The notes: generated by a model not told the origin, from the letters alone. Shown: positions 43,421 to 53,004, counted from the first letter of the stretch. The stretch: DNA of 64,000 nt from Gillisia sp. CAL575 (GCF_000403785.1 NZ_APHJ01000022.1:1-64000), one strand, 5' to 3'. Program-made: numbers and translations.

Positions 43421-45223
43421 TTGAAAAAATCTACCCATTATATAGTTAGCTTATTGCTATTCCTTTGCTGCATTGGCAACTTCTATGCGCAAACGTCCAA
43501 AAAAATTGATTATACGAGTGATCGGACTTTAAAAGATGAGAAAAAATATCCTGGAGCTATTATATTAAGCAAAGTGACCAATCAGGTACATTTTATTCAC
43601 GAAGGCATAGAAATTTGGTGTGACCAGGCAATTCACTACGATGAGGCAAATTTTTTTAAGGCTTATGGCAATGTGAGAATGCAACAAGGAGATACGGTTA
43701 CTATGCAAAGTAAGTATGCAGAATATAACGGAACTACTCAATTTGCATTTGCGAGCGGTGATGTAAAAATGAGTAGGCCCCAATCTTCAATAGAAACAGA
43801 TACTTTATTTTTTGACCGCGTTAAACAACAAGCCTACTATAGAAGTGGCGGAACCGTTCGAGATACTGCAAGTGTACTTACTAGTAGAATTGGTAGATAC
43901 TATATGGATCAGGATAAATATTCTTTCCTGAGCGATGTAAAAGTGACCAACCCAAAATACACTATAAATTCACAGCAATTAGATTTCTATTCAGACAGTG
44001 GCTACGCTTATTTATATGGACCCACTACTATAGAAAGTGAGACAAGTACGGTGTATTGTGAGCGTGGGTTTTATGATACTAGGGGTGACGTTGGGTATTT
44101 TGTTAAAAATTCTAGAATAGATTATGAAAACAGAATTCTAGAAGGGGATAGCTTATATTTTAATCGGGCAAAAAGTTTTGCCTCAGGTACAAATAATATT
44201 AAAGTAACAGATACTTTAAATCATAGTTTAATAACTGGTCATTATGCTGAAGTTTATCGTGAGAAAGATTCTGTCTTTATAACCAAACGTGCATTAGCTG
44301 CAACAATTCAAGATAACGATTCTATATTTATTCACAGCGACACCTTAATGATCACAGGAAAACCTGAAAATAGAATTGTTAGAGGTTTTTATAACGTAAA
44401 ATTATTTAAGAGTGATTTAAGCGGTAAAAGCGACTCTATATATGTTAACCAGAAAAAAGGAATTACCAAACTTTTGAATATTGGAAGTGGACCTTTAACA
44501 TCTGTTACTAAGAAACGAACACCAGTAATTTGGTCAGATAATAATCAGATGACTGGAGATACCATTCATATTCTAAATAATCCCGTCACAGAACAACTTG
44601 ATTCTCTAAAAGTTTTTTATGATGCATTTCTTATTCAGAAGGATAGTATAGAGGGATATAATCAAGTAAAAGGAAAAGAGCTCACAGGTTTATTTGTAAA
44701 TAATGAGTTATATCAAGTAGATATTATAAAAAATACTGAAACTATTTACTATAGTAGAAATGAGGAGAAAGAATTATTAGGAATAAATAAAACACTATCT
44801 AGTTCTATAAAGATCCTTTTTGAAAACAAGACAATTCGGGACATCTATTATTATAAACAAGTAGATGGAACTCTAACCCCACCAGAGGACTTTCCGCCAA
44901 ATGCGCGAGAACTTCCTGGTTTTAACTGGCGCGGAGAAGAGCAATTATTGCAAAAATCTGATCTTTTTAAGGGAGAAGACCCGCCTAAGTTAACAAAGAT
45001 CAAAGGGATTCCTTTACCAGAGGAGCAAGAAGACTTTTTTGATGAGAGCAATGGAGAACCTACACTATTGAATGAAAATTCAAGATTAACACCAGATGAT
45101 CTTAAAGATACCAAGGTGGATAGCTTAGGAGTGCCTATAAAAAAAGTTGATTCTCTTTTAATAGATAAAAAAAAGATATTAGAGAAAAAGAAGAAATCTG
45201 AAACGGAAACTAATAAAAATTAA
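43421..45223 (+). CDS. OstA/LptA-like organic solvent tolerance protein
   Basis: This 600-residue protein has a signal peptide (about 9-22, ending FYAQ) and an OstA/LptA-like beta-jellyroll built of repeated strands: EGIEIWCDQAIHYDEANFFKAYGNVRMQQGDTVTM is the typical first repeat (about 49-84), and more repeats continue to about 470. The C-terminal 100 residues are acidic and lysine-rich and look disordered. LptA-type proteins bridge lipopolysaccharide from inner to outer membrane. This one is far longer than LptA (about 185 residues) and lacks the LptD barrel, so a related envelope role is inferred. Start codon is TTG at 43421. Confidence 0.82.
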   Translation: MKKSTHYIVSLLLFLCCIGNFYAQTSKKIDYTSDRTLKDEKKYPGAIILSKVTNQVHFIHEGIEIWCDQAIHYDEANFFKAYGNVRMQQGDTVTMQSKYAEYNGTTQFAFASGDVKMSRPQSSIETDTLFFDRVKQQAYYRSGGTVRDTASVLTSRIGRYYMDQDKYSFLSDVKVTNPKYTINSQQLDFYSDSGYAYLYGPTTIESETSTVYCERGFYDTRGDVGYFVKNSRIDYENRILEGDSLYFNRAKSFASGTNNIKVTDTLNHSLITGHYAEVYREKDSVFITKRALAATIQDNDSIFIHSDTLMITGKPENRIVRGFYNVKLFKSDLSGKSDSIYVNQKKGITKLLNIGSGPLTSVTKKRTPVIWSDNNQMTGDTIHILNNPVTEQLDSLKVFYDAFLIQKDSIEGYNQVKGKELTGLFVNNELYQVDIIKNTETIYYSRNEEKELLGINKTLSSSIKILFENKTIRDIYYYKQVDGTLTPPEDFPPNARELPGFNWRGEEQLLQKSDLFKGEDPPKLTKIKGIPLPEEQEDFFDESNGEPTLLNENSRLTPDDLKDTKVDSLGVPIKKVDSLLIDKKKILEKKKKSETETNKN

Positions 45224-45225
45224 GA

Positions 45226-46416
45226 TTGTTGAAAGAAGATTTTTTAAAATATCAAGCGCAAACTACTCCGCATCCATTAGCTATGGAAATTTCTCATGCT
45301 AAAGGATCATACATATACTCTATTCAAGGAAAAAAATATTTAGACTTTGTTGCTGGAGTTTCGGCATGTAGTTTAGGACATTGCCACCCTCGTGTGGTAA
45401 ATGCAATTAAAGAACAGGCAGAAAAATATTTACACGTTATGGTATATGGCGAATATGCCTTATCCCCTGCTGTTGCTTTAACCAAGCTTCTAGCGAGTAA
45501 ATTACCAAAGTCTTTAAGTAAGACTTATCTCACTAATTCTGGAACCGAGGCAATAGAAGGAGCGTTAAAACTAGCTAGAAGATCTACAGAAAGATCTGAA
45601 ATAATCGCAGCTAGAATGGCCTATCATGGAAATACGATGGGCTCTCTTAGTTTAATGAGTTTTGAAGAGCGGGTAGCGCCATTTAGACCTCTAATTGGAG
45701 ACATTAGTTTTATAAATTTTAATACTGAAGAGGATTTTAAAAGCATTACAGAAAATACTGCCGCAGTAATATTAGAAACAATTCAAGGAGGTGCGGGATT
45801 TATAGTCCCAACTGATAATTACTTACAAAAATTAAAATCACACTGTGAAAAAGTAGGTGCTTTATTGATATTAGATGAAATCCAGCCAGGATTTGGTAGA
45901 ACAGGCAAATTATTCGGATTCGAGCATTTCAATATGGTACCAGATATATTGGTAATGGGAAAAGGTATGGGTGGTGGTTTACCTATTGGTGCTTTTACCG
46001 CTTCAGAAAAAGTGATGGATACTTTAATGGATAATCCAAAATTAGGACATATTACCACTTTTGGAGGTAATCCCGTAATTGCTGCAGCAGCTTTAGCAAC
46101 GCTTCAAGAAATCACAGAATCTGACCTTATGGCAGAAGCGCTTCAAAAAGAAAAACTAATTAGAAAACTCTTGGTGCACCCACTCATTACGGAAATTCGT
46201 GGAATGGGACTTATGCTAGCTGCAATTACTATTTCAGAGGAAATGGCAACCACAATAATTTTGAAAGCACAAGAGAAAGGTCTAATTTTGTTCTGGCTTT
46301 TGTTTGAAAAAACAGCCATTAGAATAACTCCTCCCTTAACTATTACCACTCAGGAAATTAAAGAAGGATGTGGCATTATTATTGACATTTTAAATGAAAT
46401 TGAAAGTCAATTCTAA
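45226..46416 (+). CDS. Class III PLP-dependent aminotransferase
   Basis: This 396-residue enzyme belongs to the ornithine/acetylornithine/4-aminobutyrate aminotransferase group. The pyridoxal phosphate lysine is Lys246 in VMGKGMGGG; the cofactor-stacking segment LILDEIQPGFGRTGKLF and TNSGTEAIEGALKLAR are also typical. The substrate cannot be assigned: no arg or gab genes are adjacent. It starts with TTG two bases after the OstA-like stop (an alternative TTG is one codon downstream), and family members also have FLKYQAQTTPHPLAME close to their N-terminus, which supports this start. The pairing with an OstA-like gene recurs in relatives as far as I recall. Confidence 0.88.
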   Translation: MLKEDFLKYQAQTTPHPLAMEISHAKGSYIYSIQGKKYLDFVAGVSACSLGHCHPRVVNAIKEQAEKYLHVMVYGEYALSPAVALTKLLASKLPKSLSKTYLTNSGTEAIEGALKLARRSTERSEIIAARMAYHGNTMGSLSLMSFEERVAPFRPLIGDISFINFNTEEDFKSITENTAAVILETIQGGAGFIVPTDNYLQKLKSHCEKVGALLILDEIQPGFGRTGKLFGFEHFNMVPDILVMGKGMGGGLPIGAFTASEKVMDTLMDNPKLGHITTFGGNPVIAAAALATLQEITESDLMAEALQKEKLIRKLLVHPLITEIRGMGLMLAAITISEEMATTIILKAQEKGLILFWLLFEKTAIRITPPLTITTQEIKEGCGIIIDILNEIESQF

Positions 46417-46515
46417 CTTGTTAATTACTTTGTTAAAAACAATATAGATACCCTTACAGTTTAGTTGTTATACTTTATAACTTTAATACTGTAGAAATCA
46501 CGTAATCCCCAGTGT

Positions 46516-47913
46516 ATGCAATTAAGCCATAACGAAGAAAACAATTTCTCACTAACCCGTTTTGAGTCTATGTTGAAAACAAACGATGTTTTGTTTTTTG
46601 ATTCAGAAGAATTTGAGGATATCATTCACCACTACCTGGAGAATGGAAAAATTGCATTGGCTAAAAAAGCTGTGAAATTAGGACTGGCTCAACACCCCAC
46701 TTCTACAAATCTGAAACTTTTTAAAGTTGAAATCCTAGTATTTGAGGATAAACTAGATTTAGCAGATGGTCTATTAAATGAGCTTCATACTTTGGAGTCT
46801 TCCAATGAAGAAATCTTCATTCAGAAAGCAAATATTTTTTCTAAAAGAGACGATCATATAAAGGCGATCCAAATGTTGGAACTAGCTTTGGAAATCACTT
46901 TAGATACTGCAGATGTTTATTCTTTACTAGGAATGGAATACTTATTCTTAGAAGATTTTGAAAATGCAAAGCAGAGTTTTATGCAATGTCTAGAAGCAGA
47001 TGAGGAAGATTATTCTGCTCTATATAATATTATGTATTGTTTCGATTTTCTTGAGCAAAAAAATGAATCTATAGATTTTCTAAATACATTTCTTAATAAG
47101 AATCCATATTGCGAAGTTGCGTGGCACCAAGTTGGAAAGCAATATTTTGACCTGAAACAATTAGATAAAGCTTTAATGGCGTTTGATTTTGCCATTATTA
47201 GTGATGATTATTTTATTGGAGCATATCTTGAAAAAGGAAAAGTTTTAGAGAAATTAGGTAGATATAATGAAGCAATAGAAAACTATAAAATCACTTTAGA
47301 CCTAGATGATCCAACTTCTTTCGCTTATTTAAGAATTGGAAAGTGTTTTGAGAAATTAGGTTTAGATGAATATGCTCTGGAGAATTATTCTAAGACAGTT
47401 CATGAAGATCCTTTATTAGATAAAGGCTGGATAGCAATTACAGATTTTTATTTCAAGAAAAAGAATTATCAAAAAGCACTTTATTATATTAATAAGGCAA
47501 TTAATATAGATGAAGAAAATGTTCTTTATTGGAAGCGCTTTGCAAAGATAAATAGTAGGCTTAATTTCTTTGAAGAAGCCGAACGAGGATATCAAAAGAC
47601 TATTGAACTCGGGAATTATGAGCTAGAAACTTGGATAAGACGTTGTGATATTCTAACCAATCTTGGGGAATACGAAACTGCTATACAAAACTTAATGCAA
47701 GCTGTAGAATTTTATCCAGATTCAGCTGAAATAGAATATCGTTTAGCAGGTTTATATTTTAATCTAAATGAAGGTGATAAAGGTTATTTTCACTTAAATA
47801 ATGGACTTAAATTAGATTCTGAATACTACATTATCATAGAAGAACTTTTCCCACAGATCTTCAGTAGAAAAAGCGTGAAAGAAATTATTAATTCTTACCT
47901 AAAAACGTCCTAA
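46516..47913 (+). CDS. Tetratricopeptide-repeat protein
   Basis: This 465-residue protein has no signal peptide and consists almost entirely of TPR helices from about 40 to 450. Clear repeats are KAIQMLELALEITLDTADVYSLLG, DYSALYNIMYCFDFLEQKNESI, EAIENYKITLDLDDPTSFAYLR and NYQKALYYINKAINIDEENVLYW-like units. It would act as a cytoplasmic scaffold for protein interactions. The partner is unknown. It lies 99 bases after the aminotransferase, and a hairpin with a T-run follows its stop. Confidence 0.85.
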   Translation: MQLSHNEENNFSLTRFESMLKTNDVLFFDSEEFEDIIHHYLENGKIALAKKAVKLGLAQHPTSTNLKLFKVEILVFEDKLDLADGLLNELHTLESSNEEIFIQKANIFSKRDDHIKAIQMLELALEITLDTADVYSLLGMEYLFLEDFENAKQSFMQCLEADEEDYSALYNIMYCFDFLEQKNESIDFLNTFLNKNPYCEVAWHQVGKQYFDLKQLDKALMAFDFAIISDDYFIGAYLEKGKVLEKLGRYNEAIENYKITLDLDDPTSFAYLRIGKCFEKLGLDEYALENYSKTVHEDPLLDKGWIAITDFYFKKKNYQKALYYINKAINIDEENVLYWKRFAKINSRLNFFEEAERGYQKTIELGNYELETWIRRCDILTNLGEYETAIQNLMQAVEFYPDSAEIEYRLAGLYFNLNEGDKGYFHLNNGLKLDSEYYIIIEELFPQIFSRKSVKEIINSYLKTS

Positions 47914-47941
47914 TATTTTATTTACTTTTGAAAAAGAATTC

Positions 47942-47969
47942 TTAATCCTTCCTTGAGGGATTAATTTTT
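47942..47969 (+). terminator. Hairpin terminator after the TPR gene
   Basis: TTAATCC (47942-47948) pairs with GGATTAA (47958-47964) and is followed by TTTTT. The inner sequence CCTTGAGGG is also part of a dispersed repeat family, so the terminator role is likely but not certain. Confidence 0.55.
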
Positions 47970-47973
47970 GAGT

Positions 47974-48051
47974 CCGATCTTTATCGGGATTTGTCATAAT
48001 TTAAAAGTATTTTCCTCCCGAATTATCGGGAAAACTTTGTGGTCTTATCCC
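47974..48051. repeat. CCCGA/TCGGG palindromic repeats
   Basis: CCGAT (47974-47978) pairs with ATCGG (47983-47987), TCCCGA (48016-48021) pairs with TCGGGA (48026-48031), and a further TCCCGA follows at about 48048. The arms match the palindrome at 6014-6029. The segment lies upstream of the first DUF368 gene and is non-coding. Confidence 0.55.
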
Positions 48052-48061
48052 GAAGTTCATA

Positions 48062-49021
48062 ATGATAAAAAAAATGCAGAGAAGCTTAAAAGATTACCTT
48101 ACAATTACTCTTAAAGGAATGGCAATGGGTGCTGCAGATGTTGTCCCAGGTGTTTCTGGAGGAACTATTGCGTTTATCACAGGTATATATCAAGAACTAA
48201 TTGCTACCATAAGTGGTATTAATCTAGGCCTTATTAAAATTTGGAAAGAGAAAGGTTTTGCTGCAATGTGGAAAGCAGCCAATGGTGCTTTTCTTGTTGC
48301 TCTTCTCTCCGGAATTCTAATTAGTATTTTTACTGTAATGCGTTTGACAAATTATCTTTTGGAAGCACATCCAATAATGATTTGGTCCTTTTTCTTCGGT
48401 TTGATCTTAGCAAGCATTTGGTTTGTAGGAAAGCAGATTCCAAAATGGAATTTTAAAATTGTTCTAGCATTGTTAATAGGTGCGGCAATCGCGATTTATA
48501 TAGTTATGCTTCCCCCTTTAAGTGCAAGCACAAATCTTTGGTTTTTATTTTTAGCAGGCGCTATTGCTGTTTGCGCTATGATATTACCAGGAATTTCCGG
48601 TGCTTTTATATTAGTGCTTTTAGGTTCTTACAAAACTGTTACCGAGGCTGCACATGATTTCGAGTTCAAAACTTTGGGAATAGTTGCTTTAGGAGCCATC
48701 GTTGGACTTCTTTCGTTCTCCAGAATACTTAAATGGTTATTTGATCACTATAGCAGTATCACTTTAGCCGTTCTAACTGGATTTATAGCCGGCTCCTTAA
48801 ATAAAATATGGCCTTGGAAAGAAGTTCTGGAATCTGAACAAGTAGGAGAAAAGACAATAGTTATAAGGGATATGTCCGTTTGGCCTACTAATTTTCAAGG
48901 AGAATCTCACGTACTTGCTGCTATTGCATTAATTCTTGCAGGATTTACTTTAATTCTTATCTTAGAGCGCGTAGCAACCCAAAAACCAATCGCTCAAAAT
49001 GCAACAAACCAGGACCTTTAG
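48062..49021 (+). CDS. DUF368 membrane protein (PopT family), first copy
   Basis: This 319-residue protein has about eight membrane segments and the family signature GMAMGAADVVPGVSGGTIAF (about 19-38), repeated in weaker form as MILPGISGAFILVLLG near 175. Members of DUF368 have been reported as undecaprenyl-phosphate translocases (PopT), which recycle the lipid carrier of peptidoglycan and glycan synthesis; this assignment here is by family only. The gene overlaps the second copy by 23 bases. The two PGxSG motifs suggest an internal pseudo-repeat typical of transporters. Confidence 0.85.
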   Translation: MIKKMQRSLKDYLTITLKGMAMGAADVVPGVSGGTIAFITGIYQELIATISGINLGLIKIWKEKGFAAMWKAANGAFLVALLSGILISIFTVMRLTNYLLEAHPIMIWSFFFGLILASIWFVGKQIPKWNFKIVLALLIGAAIAIYIVMLPPLSASTNLWFLFLAGAIAVCAMILPGISGAFILVLLGSYKTVTEAAHDFEFKTLGIVALGAIVGLLSFSRILKWLFDHYSSITLAVLTGFIAGSLNKIWPWKEVLESEQVGEKTIVIRDMSVWPTNFQGESHVLAAIALILAGFTLILILERVATQKPIAQNATNQDL

Positions 49022-50012
49022 TGACAAAGTATTTTTAGTACTTAAAGGTTTAGCAATGGGAGCAGCAAATAAGGTTCCCGGTGTTTCAGGCGGGGTCGTG
49101 GCGTTTGTTGCTGGCTTTTACGAAGAATTTATATATTCCCTTCAAAAGATCAATTTTAAAGCTTTTAAACTGCTAATAAATGGCAGGTTTAAAAGCCTAT
49201 ATTATTACGTGAATGGCAAATTTCTAAGTTTGCTAATATTAGGGATGGTGATAAGTTATTTTAGTGTTTCCCAGTTATTAGACTATCTAATTGTCCATTT
49301 CGAACTCTATGTTTGGGCTTCATTTTTTGGAATGATTATAGGTTCCATTTACTACATCAGCAAAGAATTTAAAAACTGGTCCAGGCGCAGTATTAGCTTT
49401 ATGATGATGGGTATTGTTGCAGGTATCGCAATCAGTTTTTTAGAACCTGCCCGAGAAAATGATAATCTTTGGTTTGTTTTTATTTGCGGAATAATTGGGG
49501 TTTCTGGAATGACATTACCTGGTCTATCCGGCTCCTTTATATTAATCTTACTGGGTAATTATGTTTTACTTCTTGTGGATTCTGTAAATGCCCTGTACGA
49601 TACAATCAAAGATGTATTACTTATGGATTTCTCCTTTGTAGATAATTCAGAAAGAATACGCTTATTGCAAGTTCTTTTAGTCTTTTCATTAGGTTCTTTA
49701 GCAGGACTTGTGTCACTTTCCCATTTATTAGGCTTCGTCCTTAAACGTTATAAAAAAGAAACCTATTCTGTTATCATTGGTTTTATAACTGGTTCTCTGG
49801 GAGTTGTTTGGCCGTGGAAAGAAAAGATGTATAAGTTAAATGCTCAAGGCGAATTTAGACTAGATCTTCATGGAAATAAGGTGTTGGATAATTATGATAG
49901 ATATTTCCCCGTTTTTACTAATTCCGAAACTTGGATTGCAATCTTTTTTATTTTTATTGGTATTATAATTGTCTTGGGCTTAGGCTGGTTTGAAAATAGA
50001 GATAAAGCATGA
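48999..50012 (+). CDS. DUF368 membrane protein (PopT family), second copy
   Basis: This 337-residue paralogue has the signature GLAMGAANKVPGVSGGVVAF (about 18-37) and MTLPGLSGSFILILLGNY near 170-187. It differs from the first copy in AAN for AAD at the first motif and in a longer loop near 265-300 containing NAQGEFRLDLHGNK. Tandem arrangement with overlapping frames suggests coupled translation and perhaps two non-identical subunits or specialised copies. It overlaps aroE by four bases (ATGA). Confidence 0.85.
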   Translation: MQQTRTFSDKVFLVLKGLAMGAANKVPGVSGGVVAFVAGFYEEFIYSLQKINFKAFKLLINGRFKSLYYYVNGKFLSLLILGMVISYFSVSQLLDYLIVHFELYVWASFFGMIIGSIYYISKEFKNWSRRSISFMMMGIVAGIAISFLEPARENDNLWFVFICGIIGVSGMTLPGLSGSFILILLGNYVLLLVDSVNALYDTIKDVLLMDFSFVDNSERIRLLQVLLVFSLGSLAGLVSLSHLLGFVLKRYKKETYSVIIGFITGSLGVVWPWKEKMYKLNAQGEFRLDLHGNKVLDNYDRYFPVFTNSETWIAIFFIFIGIIIVLGLGWFENRDKA

Positions 50013-50749
50013 AGAAAATTTTTGGACTCATTGGAAAAAATATAGATTATTCATTTTCCAGAACATATTTTAATGAGAAATTCTCTGCGGAAAAAATAGA
50101 TGCTACTTACAGAAATTTTGATCTATCCGATATATCCGAATTCCCTAGCTTACTTAAAGACAATCCGAATATTACAGGTATTAATGTTACTATTCCATAT
50201 AAAGAGGCTATTATTCCTTTTTTAGATGAAGTAGAAAATACTGCTACAGAAATTGGTGCTGTTAATACTATTAAGATTAGTCCCGATGGAAAATTAGTAG
50301 GTTACAATACAGATTTTTATGGTTTTTCTGAAGCTCTTAAGCCCTATTTAAAGCCCCATCATACAAAAGCCTTGATCTTAGGAACTGGTGGTGCATCAAA
50401 GGCAGTTTCCTATGCACTTAAAAATTTAGGCATTGTAGTTACCAATGTTTCCAGATCCAAATCTTCCCAAAATTATATGTATTCAGAATTAACTCCAGCA
50501 ATAATGGAGGAATATACATTGATTATTAATTGTACCCCATTGGGAACATTCCCGAATACCGATCATTTCGCACCTATCCCCGTCAAATTACTTACCTCAA
50601 AACATTTAATTTTCGACTTAATATATAATCCTTCACATACAAAACTGATGAAACTTGCGTTAAATCAGCACGCGAAAGCTACAAACGGCCTAGCGATGTT
50701 GGAGTATCAGGCAGAAAAATCCTGGGAAATCTGGAATCAGAAATTTTAA
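50009..50749 (+). CDS. aroE: Shikimate dehydrogenase
   Basis: This 246-residue enzyme reduces 3-dehydroshikimate with NADPH in the aromatic amino-acid pathway. Motifs include the start FGLIGKNIDYSFS, the catalytic-lysine segment NVTIPYKEAI, GAVNTI, NTDFYGF and the nucleotide loop LGTGGASKAV. It is slightly shorter than the family average (about 270 residues), but all landmarks are in order. The gene overlaps the second DUF368 gene, so it is part of that unit. A small hairpin at 50782-50799 follows its stop. Confidence 0.94.
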   Translation: MKKIFGLIGKNIDYSFSRTYFNEKFSAEKIDATYRNFDLSDISEFPSLLKDNPNITGINVTIPYKEAIIPFLDEVENTATEIGAVNTIKISPDGKLVGYNTDFYGFSEALKPYLKPHHTKALILGTGGASKAVSYALKNLGIVVTNVSRSKSSQNYMYSELTPAIMEEYTLIINCTPLGTFPNTDHFAPIPVKLLTSKHLIFDLIYNPSHTKLMKLALNQHAKATNGLAMLEYQAEKSWEIWNQKF

Positions 50750-50781
50750 CACGTTTATCCTCTCAAGCCATAAAATGAAAT

Positions 50782-50799
50782 AAAACCTTGTTAGGTTTT
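50782..50799 (+). terminator. Small hairpin terminator after aroE
   Basis: AAAACCT (50782-50788) pairs with AGGTTTT (50793-50799) over a four-base loop and is followed by a further T. It is short and AT-rich, so efficiency is uncertain. Confidence 0.5.
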
Positions 50800-50847
50800 T
50801 AAGGAGTTGTTATCTTTCAGAAATTAATATTTTGACGAACCTTAACA

Positions 50848-52983
50848 TTGAAAGATATGTCTCAGCAAGAAAATGAAAAAATGAAGAATGACGACCTCCC
50901 AAAAGAAGATAAAAATACTTCTGAAATAATTGCTTCTGAAAACGAACAAACTACTTCAGAAAAAAACAAGGAGGACAATGGGGATGAATCCAAAGAAAAT
51001 TCAGTTTCAGATTCTGACAATTCCGAAGATAAAGTTTCAGAAAAGAAGAAATACGAATTGGAGCACGCAATGGTAGATGAAAGTGAAACTCCTGGCAAGT
51101 CGCTTGAAACAAAAGAAAAAGAAGACGAACTTAGTAGGAATCACGATTTGGACGAGGATGAAGATGAGACTCCAGTTTCTACAGAAAAGAAAAGTGTTCA
51201 GTCTGAATTTGAAGATTCTGTAGCTGAGGATAGCGAAGATGAAACAACAACAGAACGGCACGGCATTGAAAAGAAAGATTTTCATGCAATGACAAAGGAA
51301 GCTTTAGTTGCCGAGCTAGAAGAGCTTATAAAATCTCAGAAAATTCAAGCGATTAAAGAACATGTTGAGGAAATTAAATCTGAATTCAACGCGAAGTTCG
51401 ATGAAGAACTAGAAGAGAAAAAAGAAGAATTTCTTGCAGAGGGAGGGAATATTATAGATTTCCATTATTCTACACCAATCAAAAAGGAATTCAATTCTAT
51501 ATATTTTGATTATAAAGAAAAGAGAAATAAATATTATCAGCAGTTAAAACAGGATCTTAATAAGAATTTAAATCTTAGGTTAGAAATAATAGAAGAGCTA
51601 AAAGGCCTTTTGGGTGTTGAAGAAAATATTAATACTACCTATAAACATTTCAAGGAATTACAAGATAAGTGGCGTACTGCAGGTGCTATTCCAAGAGATA
51701 AATACAATACTGTTTGGAACACTTACCATCATCATGTTGAAAATTTCTATGATTTCCTTCATCTCAACAGGGATTTTAGAGATATGGATTTTAAACATAA
51801 TCTAGAACAGAAGTTAAAGATCATAGATCGTGCAGAGGAACTAACTATTGAAACCGATACCAATCGTGCTTTTAGAGAGTTACAAATGCTGCACAAAATG
51901 TGGAAGGAAGAACTAGGGCCAGTTGCAAAGGAATTTAGAGACGATATTTGGGAGCGTTTTAGTGAGGCTACGCGTAAAATTCATGATCTAAGACAATCTT
52001 ATTATGATGATCTGGAAAAGGGATTCGAGAAGAATCTTGAAGTTAAACAAGAGATTATAGAAAAATTGAAGACCATTGGAGAAACCGAATTTAGTTCTCA
52101 TAATCAATGGCAACAAAAGATAAAGGAAATTGAAGTATTAAGACAATCCTTTTTTGATGCAGGAAAGGTTCCAAGAGAAAAAAATGAAGCCACTTGGGGT
52201 GCTTTCAAGCAAGTTGTAAGACAATTTAATCGTAATAAAAATGCTTATTATAAATCCTTAAAAAAGGAGCAATATGAAAATCTCAATAAGAAAAAGGAGT
52301 TAATTCAGGTTGCAGAAGATAATAAAGATAATGAAGATCTTAAGGCGACTATGCCTTTAATGAAGAAGATACAAACCGACTGGAAAAAAGTTGGACACGT
52401 ACCTCGAAAAGATAGCGATAAAGTCTGGAAACAGTTTAAAGCTGCATGTAATCATTTTTTCGACAGGCTTCATAAAGCAAGTAATGAAGAAAATGAAGAT
52501 GAAACAAAAGCCTTCGATCAGAAAAAAGAGTTATTAGATTCTTTAAAAGGTCTTGAATTAGAAGGTAATAAGAAAACGGATCTTCCTAAGATAAAGGCGG
52601 CTATAGAACAATGGAAGAATATTGGAAAAGTTCCTTATAATAAAAGATTTATAGAAGGTAAATTCAATAAAGTGCTCGATCAATTATTCTCTAAGCTAGA
52701 TGTAGATCATACCAAAGCTGAGATGATGAAGTATGAAAATAAAATTCAGGCTATTAATGATGCCGATGACGAAAAAAAATTGAGAAATGAGCATTATTTC
52801 TTGAGTAAAAAAGTAGAAGAAACGAAGTCAGAAATCCGTCAATTAGAAAATAACTTACTTTTCTTTTCTAATGTAGATGATGACAATCCTTTAGTACAAT
52901 CTGTGCATAAAAATATTGCAGATCAAAAAGAGCAGTTAATTATCTGGAAAGAGAAGTTACAAAAAGTGAAGTCTTTATACTAA
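50848..52983 (+). CDS. DUF349 repeat protein with acidic N-terminus
   Basis: This 711-residue protein starts with about 140 residues of highly acidic, Ser/Glu/Lys-rich, probably disordered sequence, then several DUF349 repeats (from about 190) with the recurrent pattern LQDKWRTAGAIPRDKYNTVW, LHKMWKEELGPVAKEFRDDIW, RQSFFDAGKVPREKNEATW, DWKKVGHVPRKDSDKVW and QWKNIGKVPYNKR. The C-terminal 60 residues form a coiled coil. It is cytoplasmic. The function of DUF349 is not well established. It stands alone, with a strong bidirectional terminator behind it. ATG codons at residues 1, 4 and 12 make the start uncertain. Confidence 0.87.
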   Translation: MKDMSQQENEKMKNDDLPKEDKNTSEIIASENEQTTSEKNKEDNGDESKENSVSDSDNSEDKVSEKKKYELEHAMVDESETPGKSLETKEKEDELSRNHDLDEDEDETPVSTEKKSVQSEFEDSVAEDSEDETTTERHGIEKKDFHAMTKEALVAELEELIKSQKIQAIKEHVEEIKSEFNAKFDEELEEKKEEFLAEGGNIIDFHYSTPIKKEFNSIYFDYKEKRNKYYQQLKQDLNKNLNLRLEIIEELKGLLGVEENINTTYKHFKELQDKWRTAGAIPRDKYNTVWNTYHHHVENFYDFLHLNRDFRDMDFKHNLEQKLKIIDRAEELTIETDTNRAFRELQMLHKMWKEELGPVAKEFRDDIWERFSEATRKIHDLRQSYYDDLEKGFEKNLEVKQEIIEKLKTIGETEFSSHNQWQQKIKEIEVLRQSFFDAGKVPREKNEATWGAFKQVVRQFNRNKNAYYKSLKKEQYENLNKKKELIQVAEDNKDNEDLKATMPLMKKIQTDWKKVGHVPRKDSDKVWKQFKAACNHFFDRLHKASNEENEDETKAFDQKKELLDSLKGLELEGNKKTDLPKIKAAIEQWKNIGKVPYNKRFIEGKFNKVLDQLFSKLDVDHTKAEMMKYENKIQAINDADDEKKLRNEHYFLSKKVEETKSEIRQLENNLLFFSNVDDDNPLVQSVHKNIADQKEQLIIWKEKLQKVKSLY

Positions 52984-53004
52984 CAGAAAATTATTTTTGA
53001 ATCT

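Noticed and set aside
48062-50012. DUF368 pair as one frameshifted gene
   Set aside because: Each copy has a full signature motif and its own complete set of membrane segments, so they are two paralogues and not one broken gene.
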